DNA from: Psychrobacter sp. I-STPA10
Lineage (GTDB): Bacteria > Pseudomonadota > Gammaproteobacteria > Pseudomonadales > Moraxellaceae
Direction of reading: 5' to 3'
DNA: 64,000 nucleotides
Assembly (NCBI RefSeq): GCF_021012795.1
Contig: NZ_VFYU01000012.1
Span: forward strand, 62,001 to 126,000
Shown here: positions 45,614 through 54,787 of the stretch, one piece after another
How the letters are laid out: every line of letters starts with the position of its first letter
Position numbering within the stretch: the stretch's first letter is position 1
Position numbers and translations under genes: made by a program
The notes under the pieces: model-generated
Database searches by the model: none
What the model was told of the DNA's origin: nothing
Seen by the model: the letters and a program-made list of their open reading frames with translations, nothing else

Positions 45614-46849
45614 ATGACAGATCCGCAAAATAATTCAGGTGATAAAATGCCTGCCCCTGAGCAATCAGACACCACCACACGTCGTCGTAAAAAACCACGT
45701 CGTAATGGTAAAGGCAGTAACGCAGCAAATAGTAGCCCGATAACAAGTCGTCGTACTGGTAAATCCAATACTTCTACTAATAACACAGTGGTAGAAACAA
45801 CCACTGATGATGCACTACTTGAAGATGAAGCAGCACTTGCTGAAGGCGGTGTCAAAGCAGTGGGTAATAAACGCATTATCCCGTTTATGAAAATCGAAAA
45901 GCTAATGGCAGTATTATCCGCATTGATTGTTATTATTAGCCTTGGTGCGATTATCTTTAAGGGGCTAAATCTTGGGCTAGACTTTACAGGGGGTGTCTCT
46001 GCTGATGTAACTTATGCCGAGCCTGTACAGCAAGTTGAAGTGATCAATGCCCTACAAACGCATGGCTTTGATGACCCTGTAGTACAGTACTTGGGTAGCA
46101 CCAAAGACATACTGGTACGCTTGCCACCACAGTCTGATAATATCGATGGTCTTAATAGCAGATTAAATGACGCCCTTGACTTACCTAATAATGATGCTGA
46201 TATCAGTAGTGTCAATATCATTGGTAGTCAGGTTGGTAATGAGATTTACCTTAACTCGTTAATTGCCATTGCAGCGGCATTAGGCTGTATGCTGTTATAT
46301 GTTGCTGTACGTTTCCAGTTCAAACTAGCCATTGGCGCATTATTGGCTCTATTCCATGATGCCATTGTGACCATTGGTATGTTTGCGCTGTTTGGCTTCC
46401 CCTTTGACTTAACTGTGTTAGCTGCCGTATTGGCATTAATTGGTTATTCATTAAATGACACCATCGTTGTTTATGACCGTATTCGTGAAAACTTCAGACG
46501 GGTGCGTGGCATCACACCTCGCCAAGTGATTGATTTGTCATTAACAGAAACCCTACGCCGTACCATCATGACGGTGACTACGGTTATGCTGGTGGTACTG
46601 GCAATGATGTTCTTGGGTGGTGATGGTCTTGAGTGGTTCTCAGTGGCACTATTTATTGGTTTGATTGCAGGTACTTACTCTTCTATCTATATCGCAAGTT
46701 CAATTCCATTGGCCATGGGATTATCACGTGATGACTTTATAGTAAAAGTAAAACCTGAGTTTGAAGAAGAAATGGTCACATTTAATGACCCTAAAGCCAG
46801 TGACTATAATGACAACGATTTTAATGACTACGAAGAAGAGCCTCGCTAA
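45614..46849 (+). CDS. secF: Protein translocase subunit SecF with an extended N-terminus
   Basis: 411 aa against about 320 in E. coli. The SecF core has FKGLNLGLDFTGGVSADV, the periplasmic region, and a TM bundle with GYSLNDTIVVYDRIREN and SLTETLRRTIMTVTTVM. The extra length is mostly in front: about 90 residues before TM1, rich in Thr, Asn, Ser, Lys and Arg (TTRRRKKPRRNGKG near 21-34), then acidic (DDALLEDEAALAEGG). This segment is cytoplasmic and probably disordered. The start is well supported: AGGAGG lies 7 nt before the ATG and 3 bp after the secD stop. A short acidic tail ends the protein. A terminator follows. Confidence 0.95.
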   Translation: MTDPQNNSGDKMPAPEQSDTTTRRRKKPRRNGKGSNAANSSPITSRRTGKSNTSTNNTVVETTTDDALLEDEAALAEGGVKAVGNKRIIPFMKIEKLMAVLSALIVIISLGAIIFKGLNLGLDFTGGVSADVTYAEPVQQVEVINALQTHGFDDPVVQYLGSTKDILVRLPPQSDNIDGLNSRLNDALDLPNNDADISSVNIIGSQVGNEIYLNSLIAIAAALGCMLLYVAVRFQFKLAIGALLALFHDAIVTIGMFALFGFPFDLTVLAAVLALIGYSLNDTIVVYDRIRENFRRVRGITPRQVIDLSLTETLRRTIMTVTTVMLVVLAMMFLGGDGLEWFSVALFIGLIAGTYSSIYIASSIPLAMGLSRDDFIVKVKPEFEEEMVTFNDPKASDYNDNDFNDYEEEPR

Positions 46850-46907
46850 AAATATACTGTTAGCAGCTAGCTAAATAGTTAGCAATATTTTTATCTGGTT
46901 CTGTTTT

Positions 46908-46933
46908 AAAAGCACCGCTTGCGGTGCTTTTTT
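46908..46933 (+). terminator. Intrinsic terminator of yajC-secD-secF
   Basis: AAAAGCACCGC / GCGGTGCTTTT forms an 11-bp stem with a 2-nt nominal loop, then more T. It lies 58 bp after secF. Confidence 0.92.
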
Positions 46934-46989
46934 ATGCGCTATACATGCTGCTGCAAATAAGCCACAATAATTTTATTAGAGGGTAAATC

Positions 46990-48426
46990 ATGGCAAATTC
47001 CCTATCTACAGAATCCACAGAGTCATCAATCAATAGCCCTATTGATTTAAGCTATACACATATTATTAAGTTAGCAGTGCCTGTACTGTTGGCAAATCTT
47101 GCCATGCCGATACAAAGTGGTATTGACATTGCAGTAGTGGGACATTTTAATCAAGCCAGTAGCCTAGCAGGACTGGGATTGGCAACGCAATTATTAGCCC
47201 TAATTTTAGTCAGTTTAAATTTTTTGCAATACGCTTCCTCTGGCTTATCTGCACAAGCGGTAGGCTCAAATCAAACAGCTGAGCAAAAAACCCATGCCCT
47301 ACTCGCCATCTTACAACGCAGTTTGGTTTTAGCTGTCATTTTGGGGGCAATGATATTTTTATCTCAGCCAGTTTTGATTGACTTAGGGCTTAATTTATTG
47401 GGCTCAGCCAATGCCAATAAAGCAGCAGCAAGTAGCTATTTAAATACTCGCTTATTTGGAGTGGCGTTTGAATTGATGAACTATGCTTTTTTGGGCTGGT
47501 TTGCAGGGCAAGGCAAAACCACTTATATGCTGTATCAGCAAATTTGTATTGCGGTGCTCAATATCATTTTCACCTTAATTTTAGTGTATGTCTTTGATTT
47601 AGGTCTACAAGGTGTGGCACTTGGTACGGTATTTGCGTATGCGCTAGGTATGTTGATGGGGTTTGTTCTAGTGAGTCGTCATTTATCATTACCATTTAAT
47701 CGTATCTTTCAACTGGATAAAAATGAGTTTAGTTATCAAAAAATGCTTAGGCTATTTTCATTAAACAAAGACATTTTTATCCGCACGCTGGTATTAACCT
47801 TAAGTTTTACTTGGATTACTCGTCTTTCTGCCTTACAAGGTGACGTGGTGTTAGCTACCAATGCGATTTTATTACAGGTGCTTAGTATGTCTGCTTTTGC
47901 CTTAGATGGAGTGGCAGTAGCAGCAGAGAGTCTATCGGGACAGGCAGCAGGCAAAAACCAACTGTCTTTATTAAAGCAAGCCATACGCCGAACAGGCATC
48001 GTTATTTTTATCTTAGCAGCTTTATTGTCGGGTATTTGGTATCTTATTATCCCCCTATTTTTGACCATGATGACCAATATAGAAAATGTCTTGCAGCTTG
48101 CAAGGCAATACACTGTCTTTGCCGCGTTACTGCCGCTTGTGGGGGCAGGTGCATACTGGCTTGACGGGGTACTATTTGGACTCACCGCAGGTAAAACCAT
48201 ACGCCAAGTTGCGCTGGGGGTGGCTGTTTTATTTTTTCCTGTCAGTTGGGGATTGTATACTTATCTGCCTATCTCAGATTTATTTGTCGTCAGCACACAA
48301 GTACACGCTGCCATGTGGGCAATTTGGCTGAGCATTTATTGGCTGCTGATTGCTAGATTTATTCTATTAGCTGTTATACTATCTCGCAAAAATGCACAAC
48401 TATTACATAATGTACATAAACATTAA
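46990..48426 (+). CDS. MATE-family efflux transporter (DinF-like)
   Basis: A 478-aa protein with 12 predicted TM helices in two similar halves. The N-half starts LAVPVLLANLAMPIQSGIDIAVVGHF and contains ASSGLSAQAVGSNQ. The C-half has TRLSALQGDVVLATNAILLQVLSMSAFALDGVAVAAESLSGQAAG, the MATE repeat and a DinF-type signature. It likely exports cationic or organic compounds using Na+ or H+; the substrate is unknown. GAGGG lies just upstream of the ATG. It is a single gene after the sec terminator. Confidence 0.9.
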   Translation: MANSLSTESTESSINSPIDLSYTHIIKLAVPVLLANLAMPIQSGIDIAVVGHFNQASSLAGLGLATQLLALILVSLNFLQYASSGLSAQAVGSNQTAEQKTHALLAILQRSLVLAVILGAMIFLSQPVLIDLGLNLLGSANANKAAASSYLNTRLFGVAFELMNYAFLGWFAGQGKTTYMLYQQICIAVLNIIFTLILVYVFDLGLQGVALGTVFAYALGMLMGFVLVSRHLSLPFNRIFQLDKNEFSYQKMLRLFSLNKDIFIRTLVLTLSFTWITRLSALQGDVVLATNAILLQVLSMSAFALDGVAVAAESLSGQAAGKNQLSLLKQAIRRTGIVIFILAALLSGIWYLIIPLFLTMMTNIENVLQLARQYTVFAALLPLVGAGAYWLDGVLFGLTAGKTIRQVALGVAVLFFPVSWGLYTYLPISDLFVVSTQVHAAMWAIWLSIYWLLIARFILLAVILSRKNAQLLHNVHKH

Positions 48427-48524
48427 AATTAACCACAAGTTAATCAGTATGCTAAACAGTTACAAACATTGTTTAATCTCACTGTTTAAAAATATTGCTA
48501 CTCATAAGATTAAGTGTTGCTCAC

Positions 48525-49259
48525 ATGACCCAATCTTCAATACAATCAACACCACAACAACAGCAATGTGACTGGCAGCAAGGCTTTCATCTCAGCCTAC
48601 CTGTTGCCATGGGCTATTTGCCCGCTGGTATCGCCTTTGGCGTATTGGCACAAGTGGCAGGACTGCCACTTTGGGCAAGCCTAATGATGAGTCTATTACT
48701 GTACGCTGGGGCAGCGCAATATGCGTGTTTACCGATGCTCAGTGCGGGGCTGCCTGTGGGCAGTATTGCCACCAATATTGCTGCCATTAACATGCGCCAT
48801 TTATTTTACGCGCTGCCACTTTTATCTGCCCTACCTCAGTCTCGCTTAGCACGTATATACTGTTTATTTGCGCTTACTGATGAGACTTTTTCGGTGATGA
48901 CCAGTTTAGATACACAGGACAGACAAAAGATTTTTTTACCGATAAGCCTGTTTAACCAAGGCTGGTGGGTCATTGCCACCTTACTTGGGGCAATGGTGGG
49001 TGGGGTATTAAATGATTGGATACCACATTTGGACTTTGCTTTGGTGTGCTTATTTGCGGTATTGGCGTATGAGCAGTTTAAAAAAGTAAGCAGTCCACTG
49101 CCTATTATCATTGCTGTGATGGCATTATTATTTGCGCATCTTTTGACCGATGATTGGATATTATTAACAGCCATTAGCCTCTGCATTGTGCTGATTGTGG
49201 GTAGCGGTTTTATCCCCTCTTTAGCATCGCAGTCTTCATCTGCTAACGATAACGAGTAA
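48525..49259 (+). CDS. azlC: AzlC-family permease large subunit
   Basis: 244 aa from the ATG at 48525 (MTQSSIQSTPQ); upstream TTG/GTG codons are in frame but poorly supported. The protein has about eight hydrophobic segments and AzlC marks: LPVAMGYLPAGIAFGVLAQVAGL, SLLLYAGAAQYACLPML and NMRHLFYALPLL. With AzlD it forms a branched-chain amino acid exporter in characterised cases. azlD follows after 104 bp. Length is normal for the family. Confidence 0.88.
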   Translation: MTQSSIQSTPQQQQCDWQQGFHLSLPVAMGYLPAGIAFGVLAQVAGLPLWASLMMSLLLYAGAAQYACLPMLSAGLPVGSIATNIAAINMRHLFYALPLLSALPQSRLARIYCLFALTDETFSVMTSLDTQDRQKIFLPISLFNQGWWVIATLLGAMVGGVLNDWIPHLDFALVCLFAVLAYEQFKKVSSPLPIIIAVMALLFAHLLTDDWILLTAISLCIVLIVGSGFIPSLASQSSSANDNE

Positions 49260-49363
49260 CTAAGTTTTAACGAGGTTTTAACGAATTTTGTCACGTTAAG
49301 CATTCAGTATTCAAAACCTGGCAACTGGCAACCAAAAATGACACACCATGGAACAATAAGCTT

Positions 49364-49747
49364 ATGACGGTTTTCTCTCCTGTCTATTTGATAATGGCAA
49401 TACTGGCAATGGCAACCGTGACCTTTATCATTCGTGCCCTGCCCGCTTTGATACCTAAAGTATATTTGGATACGCCTTGGCTGCACCGATTAAACAGCTA
49501 TTTACCCCTATGCGTGCTTATTTTGCTTATTTTAACCAGTCTGCAATTACCCATCGACACTTCTGCGACAACAGATGACGCCACTGCCACAGCAAACAAT
49601 CAGTTATTATTAGCCCAACTCATTGCCCTAACAGGGGTACTGCTCAGCTATCATTATTTTCGCCAATTATTTGTGAGTATGGTGGTCGGCATTGCCATAC
49701 TAAACGCCTGCTTGTGGCTATTTACAACAACTTCTGTGCCATTTTAA
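49364..49747 (+). CDS. azlD: AzlD-family permease small subunit
   Basis: 127 aa with four TM helices. The segment ATVTFIIRALPALIPKVYLDTPWLHRLNSYLPLCVLILLIL is typical of AzlD, as is the placement after azlC. It is the small partner of the AzlCD exporter. The ends of azlD and the convergent folK overlap by 26 bp (49722-49747), so this overlap codes on both strands. Confidence 0.86.
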   Translation: MTVFSPVYLIMAILAMATVTFIIRALPALIPKVYLDTPWLHRLNSYLPLCVLILLILTSLQLPIDTSATTDDATATANNQLLLAQLIALTGVLLSYHYFRQLFVSMVVGIAILNACLWLFTTTSVPF

Positions 49748-50438
49748 GCGCATGTATCCCATATAACTCATGCGCCTTAAAAGGATAACGCTCTGAGAGA
49801 CGATACCAAATATTTTGTTGTACTGGTTGTATGGCCAATATATCAATATCTAAAGTAACCAATTTAAGGGCTTTGGCATTGGCATTGACACTGGCATCAG
49901 TATTCGCTTGTTTTAGGCTATCTTGTTGAGATGATGCCAAATTTGAACCATTATTACTAGATACGACAGATTTAGATACCGTAGATTTAGATAAAACAGG
50001 TGGCATAGAGGAAGACTGGCGTTGCCGCTGACAATCGGCTTCTATCTGTGCCATCATCGCAACAAATTCGGCAGTTGAGACAGCAGCAGACAAAGATAAT
50101 AACAGACACTGATTGGTATAATCAGGCTTTGGCTGCGCTTTGGTGGCGGTAAAATCAGGATTGACAAGCTCAGGTGAGCAGCGTATTTGCCCAAGCTCAC
50201 TGAGTACCCCTCGAGCATAAGCCAGATGCTGCTTAGGGTTATGATTACTACCAAGCGATAAAAATACTTGCCCAACTAATCCAACTAACATGGGCTGTTG
50301 CAACATATCTGCCAAAGTAATGGCAACAATAGTGTTAGCCGTGTTGCTATGAGTATGATTATCACTGGCAGCAATCCGTTGCTGACTGTGTATAGTATTT
50401 ATACTGGTCATGCCAGTTTGATTATCAGCGAATGTCAT
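49722..50438 (-). CDS. folK: HPPK-like protein (FolK) with N-terminal extension and internal insert
   Basis: 238 aa against about 160 for typical HPPK, which pyrophosphorylates 6-hydroxymethyl-7,8-dihydropterin for folate. The core starts at about 57 with QVFLSLGSNHNPKQHL. It has a Tyr-Asn segment (DYTNQCLLLSLS) and the catalytic DxD in LVTLDIDILAI (D197, D199). Before the core are about 55 extra residues. Between EADCQRQR (140) and the DxD strand lies a 50-residue Ser/Asn/Gln insert, just where the family has the loop with the wxPR motif, which I cannot see. It starts directly after folB (TAA then ATG). The context is strongly folate, but activity is uncertain. No other FolK is in view. Confidence 0.72.
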   Translation of the reverse strand: MTFADNQTGMTSINTIHSQQRIAASDNHTHSNTANTIVAITLADMLQQPMLVGLVGQVFLSLGSNHNPKQHLAYARGVLSELGQIRCSPELVNPDFTATKAQPKPDYTNQCLLLSLSAAVSTAEFVAMMAQIEADCQRQRQSSSMPPVLSKSTVSKSVVSSNNGSNLASSQQDSLKQANTDASVNANAKALKLVTLDIDILAIQPVQQNIWYRLSERYPFKAHELYGIHALKMAQKLL

Positions 50439-50903
50439 TTACTGTCCATTTTGCTGCATCGTTTTAGCACTGCGACTCACCTTAACCCCTACCGATGCCG
50501 CTTCATAAATAGCGGTTGGCTTGGCAATTTTGACACTGACCTGAGTGATGGGATATTTTTGTAGCAGATTATCAGCTATCAATACCGCCAATCGCTCCAA
50601 CAGTTGCGCCTTAGTTTGCTGACACCACAGCGTAATGTCATCACACACACTTTTATAGCTGACCGTATCTTCCACATTATCCGTCTGCGCCGCACGCGAC
50701 ACATCAAAGCTCATGGACACATCGATAAATAAGGGCTGAGTTATCTGCCGCTCCCACTGCAATACGCCAATAACAGCATCTACTTTTAACCCTTCAATAA
50801 ATATCACATCGGTAGTGGCTGTTGCTAATTTATCTGGTAAGTTATCTGTTAAGTTGTCTGCTACATTATCAGAATTGGGCTGGCTTACAGGCTGGCTCAT
50901 CAT
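50439..50903 (-). CDS. folB: Dihydroneopterin aldolase FolB
   Basis: 154 aa. After about 30 extra N-terminal residues the DHNA core begins: DVIFIEGLKVDAVIGVLQWERQITQPLFIDVSM, then TVSYKSVCDDI, the conserved LLERLAVLIADNLLQKYP (catalytic Glu region) and KIAKPTAIYEAASVGVKV (Lys). It converts dihydroneopterin to the HPPK substrate, so it acts right before FolK. The two genes abut with no gap, indicating coupled translation. The N-terminal extension (repeated DN-L motifs) is probably disordered. Confidence 0.9.
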   Translation of the reverse strand: MMSQPVSQPNSDNVADNLTDNLPDKLATATTDVIFIEGLKVDAVIGVLQWERQITQPLFIDVSMSFDVSRAAQTDNVEDTVSYKSVCDDITLWCQQTKAQLLERLAVLIADNLLQKYPITQVSVKIAKPTAIYEAASVGVKVSRSAKTMQQNGQ

Positions 50904-51045
50904 TATTTCACCTTTATTTTATCTTTTAAAATCATATCTACAAAAACTTTTACTAAGTGTTTAAACTAATAATAAGGGTTACCCCTTATATACTCACACC
51001 TGATAGCTTGCCTTGCGTATCGTTTATTACTTATATTTATTCATC

Positions 51046-51066
51046 ATTCGTTATTCGTTATTCGTT
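51046..51066. repeat. Three tandem ATTCGTT heptamers at the 3' end of rarD
   Basis: ATTCGTT occurs three times in a row, with CATTC/ATTCAT variants just before. The rarD stop codon lies at the edge of the last unit. The rest of the array is downstream of the stop, so changes in copy number would alter the 3' UTR and not the protein. Confidence 0.75.
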
Positions 51067-52063
51067 ATTTAGTGCTTGTATTTGCTGATGCTGTCCGCTG
51101 TAATTGTTTACTGGGGCGATGCCGCCATAAATCAATACTAAACAGTAATAATGCAATCCAAATCAACCCAAATACCAACAAACGCTGAGTATCAAACGAC
51201 TCATCATAATAAAAGACTGCCAAACAAAATATCAAACTTGGGGTCATATAGTTCATAAAACTCAAAATGCTATATGCTACTTGTTTGGTCGATTTATTAA
51301 ATAATAATAATGGAATCAAGGTAATCGGGCCTGCCAGCATAAGCAACCAAATATCACGGCTAAACCAAAAACTCAAATGACTACTGTTGACATCGGCTTG
51401 CCAAAACCACCAAATAAAAAACGGCACAAGTAATATGGTTTCGATAAATAGACCATCTAACGCTTTGAGCAGTGTCCGCCGCTGCATGATACCATAAATG
51501 CTAAAAGTACCTGCAATCACCAAAGACACCCACGGCAGACTGCCCAATAATATTACCTGAATAATCACCGATATCAACGCCAAACCAACCGCTATCCATT
51601 GCAACGGACGCAATCGCTCTTTTAAAAACAGCATCGACATCAAAATGCCAATCAATGGACAAATAAAATAACCGAGACTGGCTGCTAATAATTGATTGCT
51701 ATTCACCGCCCACACATAGGTTAACCAATTTGTCGCAATCAATACACCTGAGACAAAAGTAATTAACAATATTGAGGGTTTTTCTCGCAACTCTTGTATC
51801 CACTGCCAACGCCGAGTAGCGGTAAGCACAATAAGGATACACACAAATGTCCACATGACCCGATGCCCAATAATCTCAAACGAATCATAATCTGACAACT
51901 GTTTAAAATACAGCGGAAAAGCACTCCAAATCGCAAAAGCAGCAAATGCAGTCATGATGCCTTTACTGGTGGTGACCACGGCTGGTGGTGTCACCTGTTG
52001 CTCAGTACCTGCTGCAAACTGTGAGCTGGGTACGGATTTATCCTGAGAAGACATAACAGACAA
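51065..52063 (-). CDS. rarD: EamA-family transporter RarD
   Basis: A 332-aa protein with ten TM helices. RarD marks are the N-terminal GIMTAFAAFAIWSAFPLYFKQL, then EIIGHRVMWTF, NWLTYVWAVNSNQLLAASLGYFICPLIGILMSMLFLKERLRPLQWIA, and late QVAYSILSFMNYMTPSLIFCLAVFYYDESF. RarD is named for chloramphenicol sensitivity in Pseudomonas; its natural substrate is unknown. There is a short polar N-terminus of about 32 residues. It lies alone between folB and the terminator of the aromatic operon on the same strand. Confidence 0.9.
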   Translation of the reverse strand: MSVMSSQDKSVPSSQFAAGTEQQVTPPAVVTTSKGIMTAFAAFAIWSAFPLYFKQLSDYDSFEIIGHRVMWTFVCILIVLTATRRWQWIQELREKPSILLITFVSGVLIATNWLTYVWAVNSNQLLAASLGYFICPLIGILMSMLFLKERLRPLQWIAVGLALISVIIQVILLGSLPWVSLVIAGTFSIYGIMQRRTLLKALDGLFIETILLVPFFIWWFWQADVNSSHLSFWFSRDIWLLMLAGPITLIPLLLFNKSTKQVAYSILSFMNYMTPSLIFCLAVFYYDESFDTQRLLVFGLIWIALLLFSIDLWRHRPSKQLQRTASANTSTK

Positions 52064-52219
52064 CCTTATTCACAATAAACCACAGCTCCGCTTCACCAGT
52101 CTAAAAATATTAGCTGATTTTTAAAATCGGTAAAACAGGTAAAATAGGTTTAATTAATGTTATTACTAAAATAAATGCAGCATTGATGACTAAAATCATT
52201 CATGACTAAAATAAAAAAA

Positions 52220-52251
52220 CTTACCATATCAATTCTATTAAATATGGTAAG
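52220..52251 (-). terminator. Terminator of the pheA-hisC-tyrA/aroA operon
   Basis: A perfect 10-bp stem CTTACCATAT / ATATGGTAAG with a 12-nt loop. Read on the minus strand it is followed by seven T. It lies about 100 bp after the aroA stop. Confidence 0.88.
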
Positions 52252-52352
52252 CCTTTTCAGGTATGATTCGTCATTAATGAGTTAATTATCAATGAGTTAA
52301 TTTGTTCTAAGGCTAAATCATAAATAATTAGTTATGATTTAGCTATTAGCCA

Positions 52353-54785
52353 TTAGTTACTTTTAGTAGCAATCGACAAACCTATCTGATTGGCAAGCTC
52401 AGCAAACCCGGGGAAACTGGTGTTCACCGTTTCCACACCATGAATGGTAATGGTATCTTGCGCTCTGATACTGGCAATGGCAAAGCTCATGGCTATACGG
52501 TGGTCATGGTGTGAATATATCTCACCGCCTGTAAATACAGGTTGCCACTGCCCAGCTTTAGCATCCGTCTTAGATACACCGCCACCATTAATAATGATGC
52601 CATCTTCGGTCACTTCACAATCTACTCCGAGGGTTTGCAGTCCATCTGCCATCACTGCAATACGGTCGGACTCTTTGACGCGCAGCTCTTTTGCGCCTGT
52701 CAGTACCGTTTGTCCTCGGGCACAGCTTGCAGCAACAAACAATACTGGAAACTCATCAATGGCTAGAGGTACAAGATTTTCTGGAATTTCAATCCCCTGT
52801 AAATCTGAAGATTCAATGGTAATATCCGCCACAGGCTCTTGACCAACATAAGTCTGATTGCTGATACTAATGTTTGCACCCATCAATTTTAAAATATCAA
52901 TAACGCCCGTACGAGTCGGATTCATACCAACTTGCTGAATGGTTAATTTACTATCACGAGCGATGGCAGCAGCCACCATAAAAAATGCCGCTGAAGAGAT
53001 ATCAGCAGGCACAGCGATATCACACGCTGTTAACTTACCACCACCTTGCAAACGAATGCTGTTACCATCAACTTCTACCTCATAACCAAAGGCAGACAAC
53101 ATACGCTCAGTATGGTCACGGGTCACTTCTGGCTCAGTGACTGTGGTCGTACCAGATGCCCATAACCCTGCCAATAACACACAAGATTTCACTTGCGCCG
53201 AGGGTACTGGCAAATCATAATCAATACCTGTCAACTGACTGCCTGTGGCATCACTGCCTGTAATGCTAATCGGGGCACAACCACGCTCACCCGTTGTCTG
53301 AATCACTGCCCCCATTTGTCGTAGTGGCGTTGCGACTCGCTCCATCGGACGTTTGGACAAACTGCTATCGCCTGTGAGCACACTATTAAATCTTTGCGCT
53401 GCCAATATGCCTGATAACAGACGCATACTGGTACCAGAGTTACCCATATACAGTGGGGTACGACTGGGTTTAAGACCATGCATACCCACACCATGAATCA
53501 CCACATTACCATTATCAGGGCCTTCGATGGTCACGCCCATGTCTCGAAATGCTTGCAACGTCGCCAGTGCATCTTCACCTTCCAAAAAGCCCGTTACCCG
53601 AGTCACCCCTTCAGCCAAACTGCCAAACATGATGCTACGGTGCGAGATAGATTTGTCACCAGGTACATTAATACTGCCTTGAACCTGTTGGCTTGGGGTG
53701 ATGATATAAGACGCTGTCATATTATTATCCATTTGAGAAGTCGTATAAGGGGTACTGCTAAGCATGTGTCCAAAGTGACGGCGAGCCGCTTGCGCTCTAC
53801 CGAGCAAGCCAAGCAATGCCGTAGAATCTTGCGTGGTGATTAAATGGCGTAATTGCTGCAAATAATTGCTATATTCATCAAGCGCGGCAATGACGGCATC
53901 TTGATTGGCAAAAAAGATATCATGCCACATAATCGGGTCACTGGCAGCAATACGAGTAAAATCTCGAAATCCACCTGCGGCATAGCGAAAAATATCCATA
54001 TTATCATCATGACTGGCAAGCTGTTCGACCAGATTAAATGCCAATAGGTGCGGCAGATGGCTGGTGTATGCCAATACTGTGTCATGATACTCCGCTGCCA
54101 TCGGCATCACCGATGCCCCCACCCCTTGCCACAATGCAATTACTTTTTGTACTGCTTCGGCTGAGCTTGACTCAAGCTGACACACTATCACACTATGATT
54201 GACAAACAAATCGGCACGGCGGGCATGATAACCCGAATTTTCAGCCCCTGCGATGGGGTGCGCTGGTACAAAGCTGCTAGGCAAACTCTGTCCTACTTGC
54301 GCAAAGGCAGCTTGAGCAGCATCAATGATATTTTTTTTGGTGCTGCACACATCACTGATGACACAAGTCGGGGCAATCTCACCTGCCTGCATTGCTTGTG
54401 CTATCTGTTGCCATACGGCAGCAACTGCTTTAACAGGAATGGCAATGATGATACAGTCAATACCGTCATTACTGTCACTGTCAATACTATCGCTTTTTAA
54501 AGCAAGCTCAGACTGTATCAGCGTACGCAAATCATCACTGCCTGCGGCAATAATGCCATCACTGAGTGCTGCCTCAATACTGGCAGCGTTTTTATCCACT
54601 GCCACAATGCGGCGGCTTAATTGATGGTCATGAATGGCTTGGACAAGGCTTGCGCCAATCAATCCCAAACCAATCACACAGACACGCTCAAAGATAGGGA
54701 TATGATGACTACGCACCGAAGCGTGGATATTTTGGTTAAAAGACTGCCCCGCTACTGGCTGTTGAGAGAGTTGAGACGTCACCAT
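52353..54785 (-). CDS. Fused prephenate dehydrogenase / EPSP synthase (TyrA-AroA)
   Basis: An 810-aa bifunctional protein. Residues about 30-345 are TyrA, with the NAD-binding VCVIGLGLIGASLVQAI, DVCSTKKNI, PAHPIAGAENSGY and the HDTVLAYTSHLPHLLAF stretch. Residues about 355-810 are EPSP synthase: INVPGDKSISHRSIMFGSLAEG, YMGNSGTSMRLLSG, DYDLPVPSAQVKSCVLLAGLWA, RDHTERML and KESDRIAVMADGLQ, all intact. The two steps are not consecutive (EPSP synthase precedes chorismate; TyrA acts after it), but both serve tyrosine and aromatic synthesis. The same fusion occurs across Pseudomonadales. It starts 2 bp after the hisC stop, so translation is coupled. The N-terminal 28 residues are extra and polar. 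Confidence 0.94.
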   Translation of the reverse strand: MVTSQLSQQPVAGQSFNQNIHASVRSHHIPIFERVCVIGLGLIGASLVQAIHDHQLSRRIVAVDKNAASIEAALSDGIIAAGSDDLRTLIQSELALKSDSIDSDSNDGIDCIIIAIPVKAVAAVWQQIAQAMQAGEIAPTCVISDVCSTKKNIIDAAQAAFAQVGQSLPSSFVPAHPIAGAENSGYHARRADLFVNHSVIVCQLESSSAEAVQKVIALWQGVGASVMPMAAEYHDTVLAYTSHLPHLLAFNLVEQLASHDDNMDIFRYAAGGFRDFTRIAASDPIMWHDIFFANQDAVIAALDEYSNYLQQLRHLITTQDSTALLGLLGRAQAARRHFGHMLSSTPYTTSQMDNNMTASYIITPSQQVQGSINVPGDKSISHRSIMFGSLAEGVTRVTGFLEGEDALATLQAFRDMGVTIEGPDNGNVVIHGVGMHGLKPSRTPLYMGNSGTSMRLLSGILAAQRFNSVLTGDSSLSKRPMERVATPLRQMGAVIQTTGERGCAPISITGSDATGSQLTGIDYDLPVPSAQVKSCVLLAGLWASGTTTVTEPEVTRDHTERMLSAFGYEVEVDGNSIRLQGGGKLTACDIAVPADISSAAFFMVAAAIARDSKLTIQQVGMNPTRTGVIDILKLMGANISISNQTYVGQEPVADITIESSDLQGIEIPENLVPLAIDEFPVLFVAASCARGQTVLTGAKELRVKESDRIAVMADGLQTLGVDCEVTEDGIIINGGGVSKTDAKAGQWQPVFTGGEIYSHHDHRIAMSFAIASIRAQDTITIHGVETVNTSFPGFAELANQIGLSIATKSN

Positions 54786-54787
54786 AA

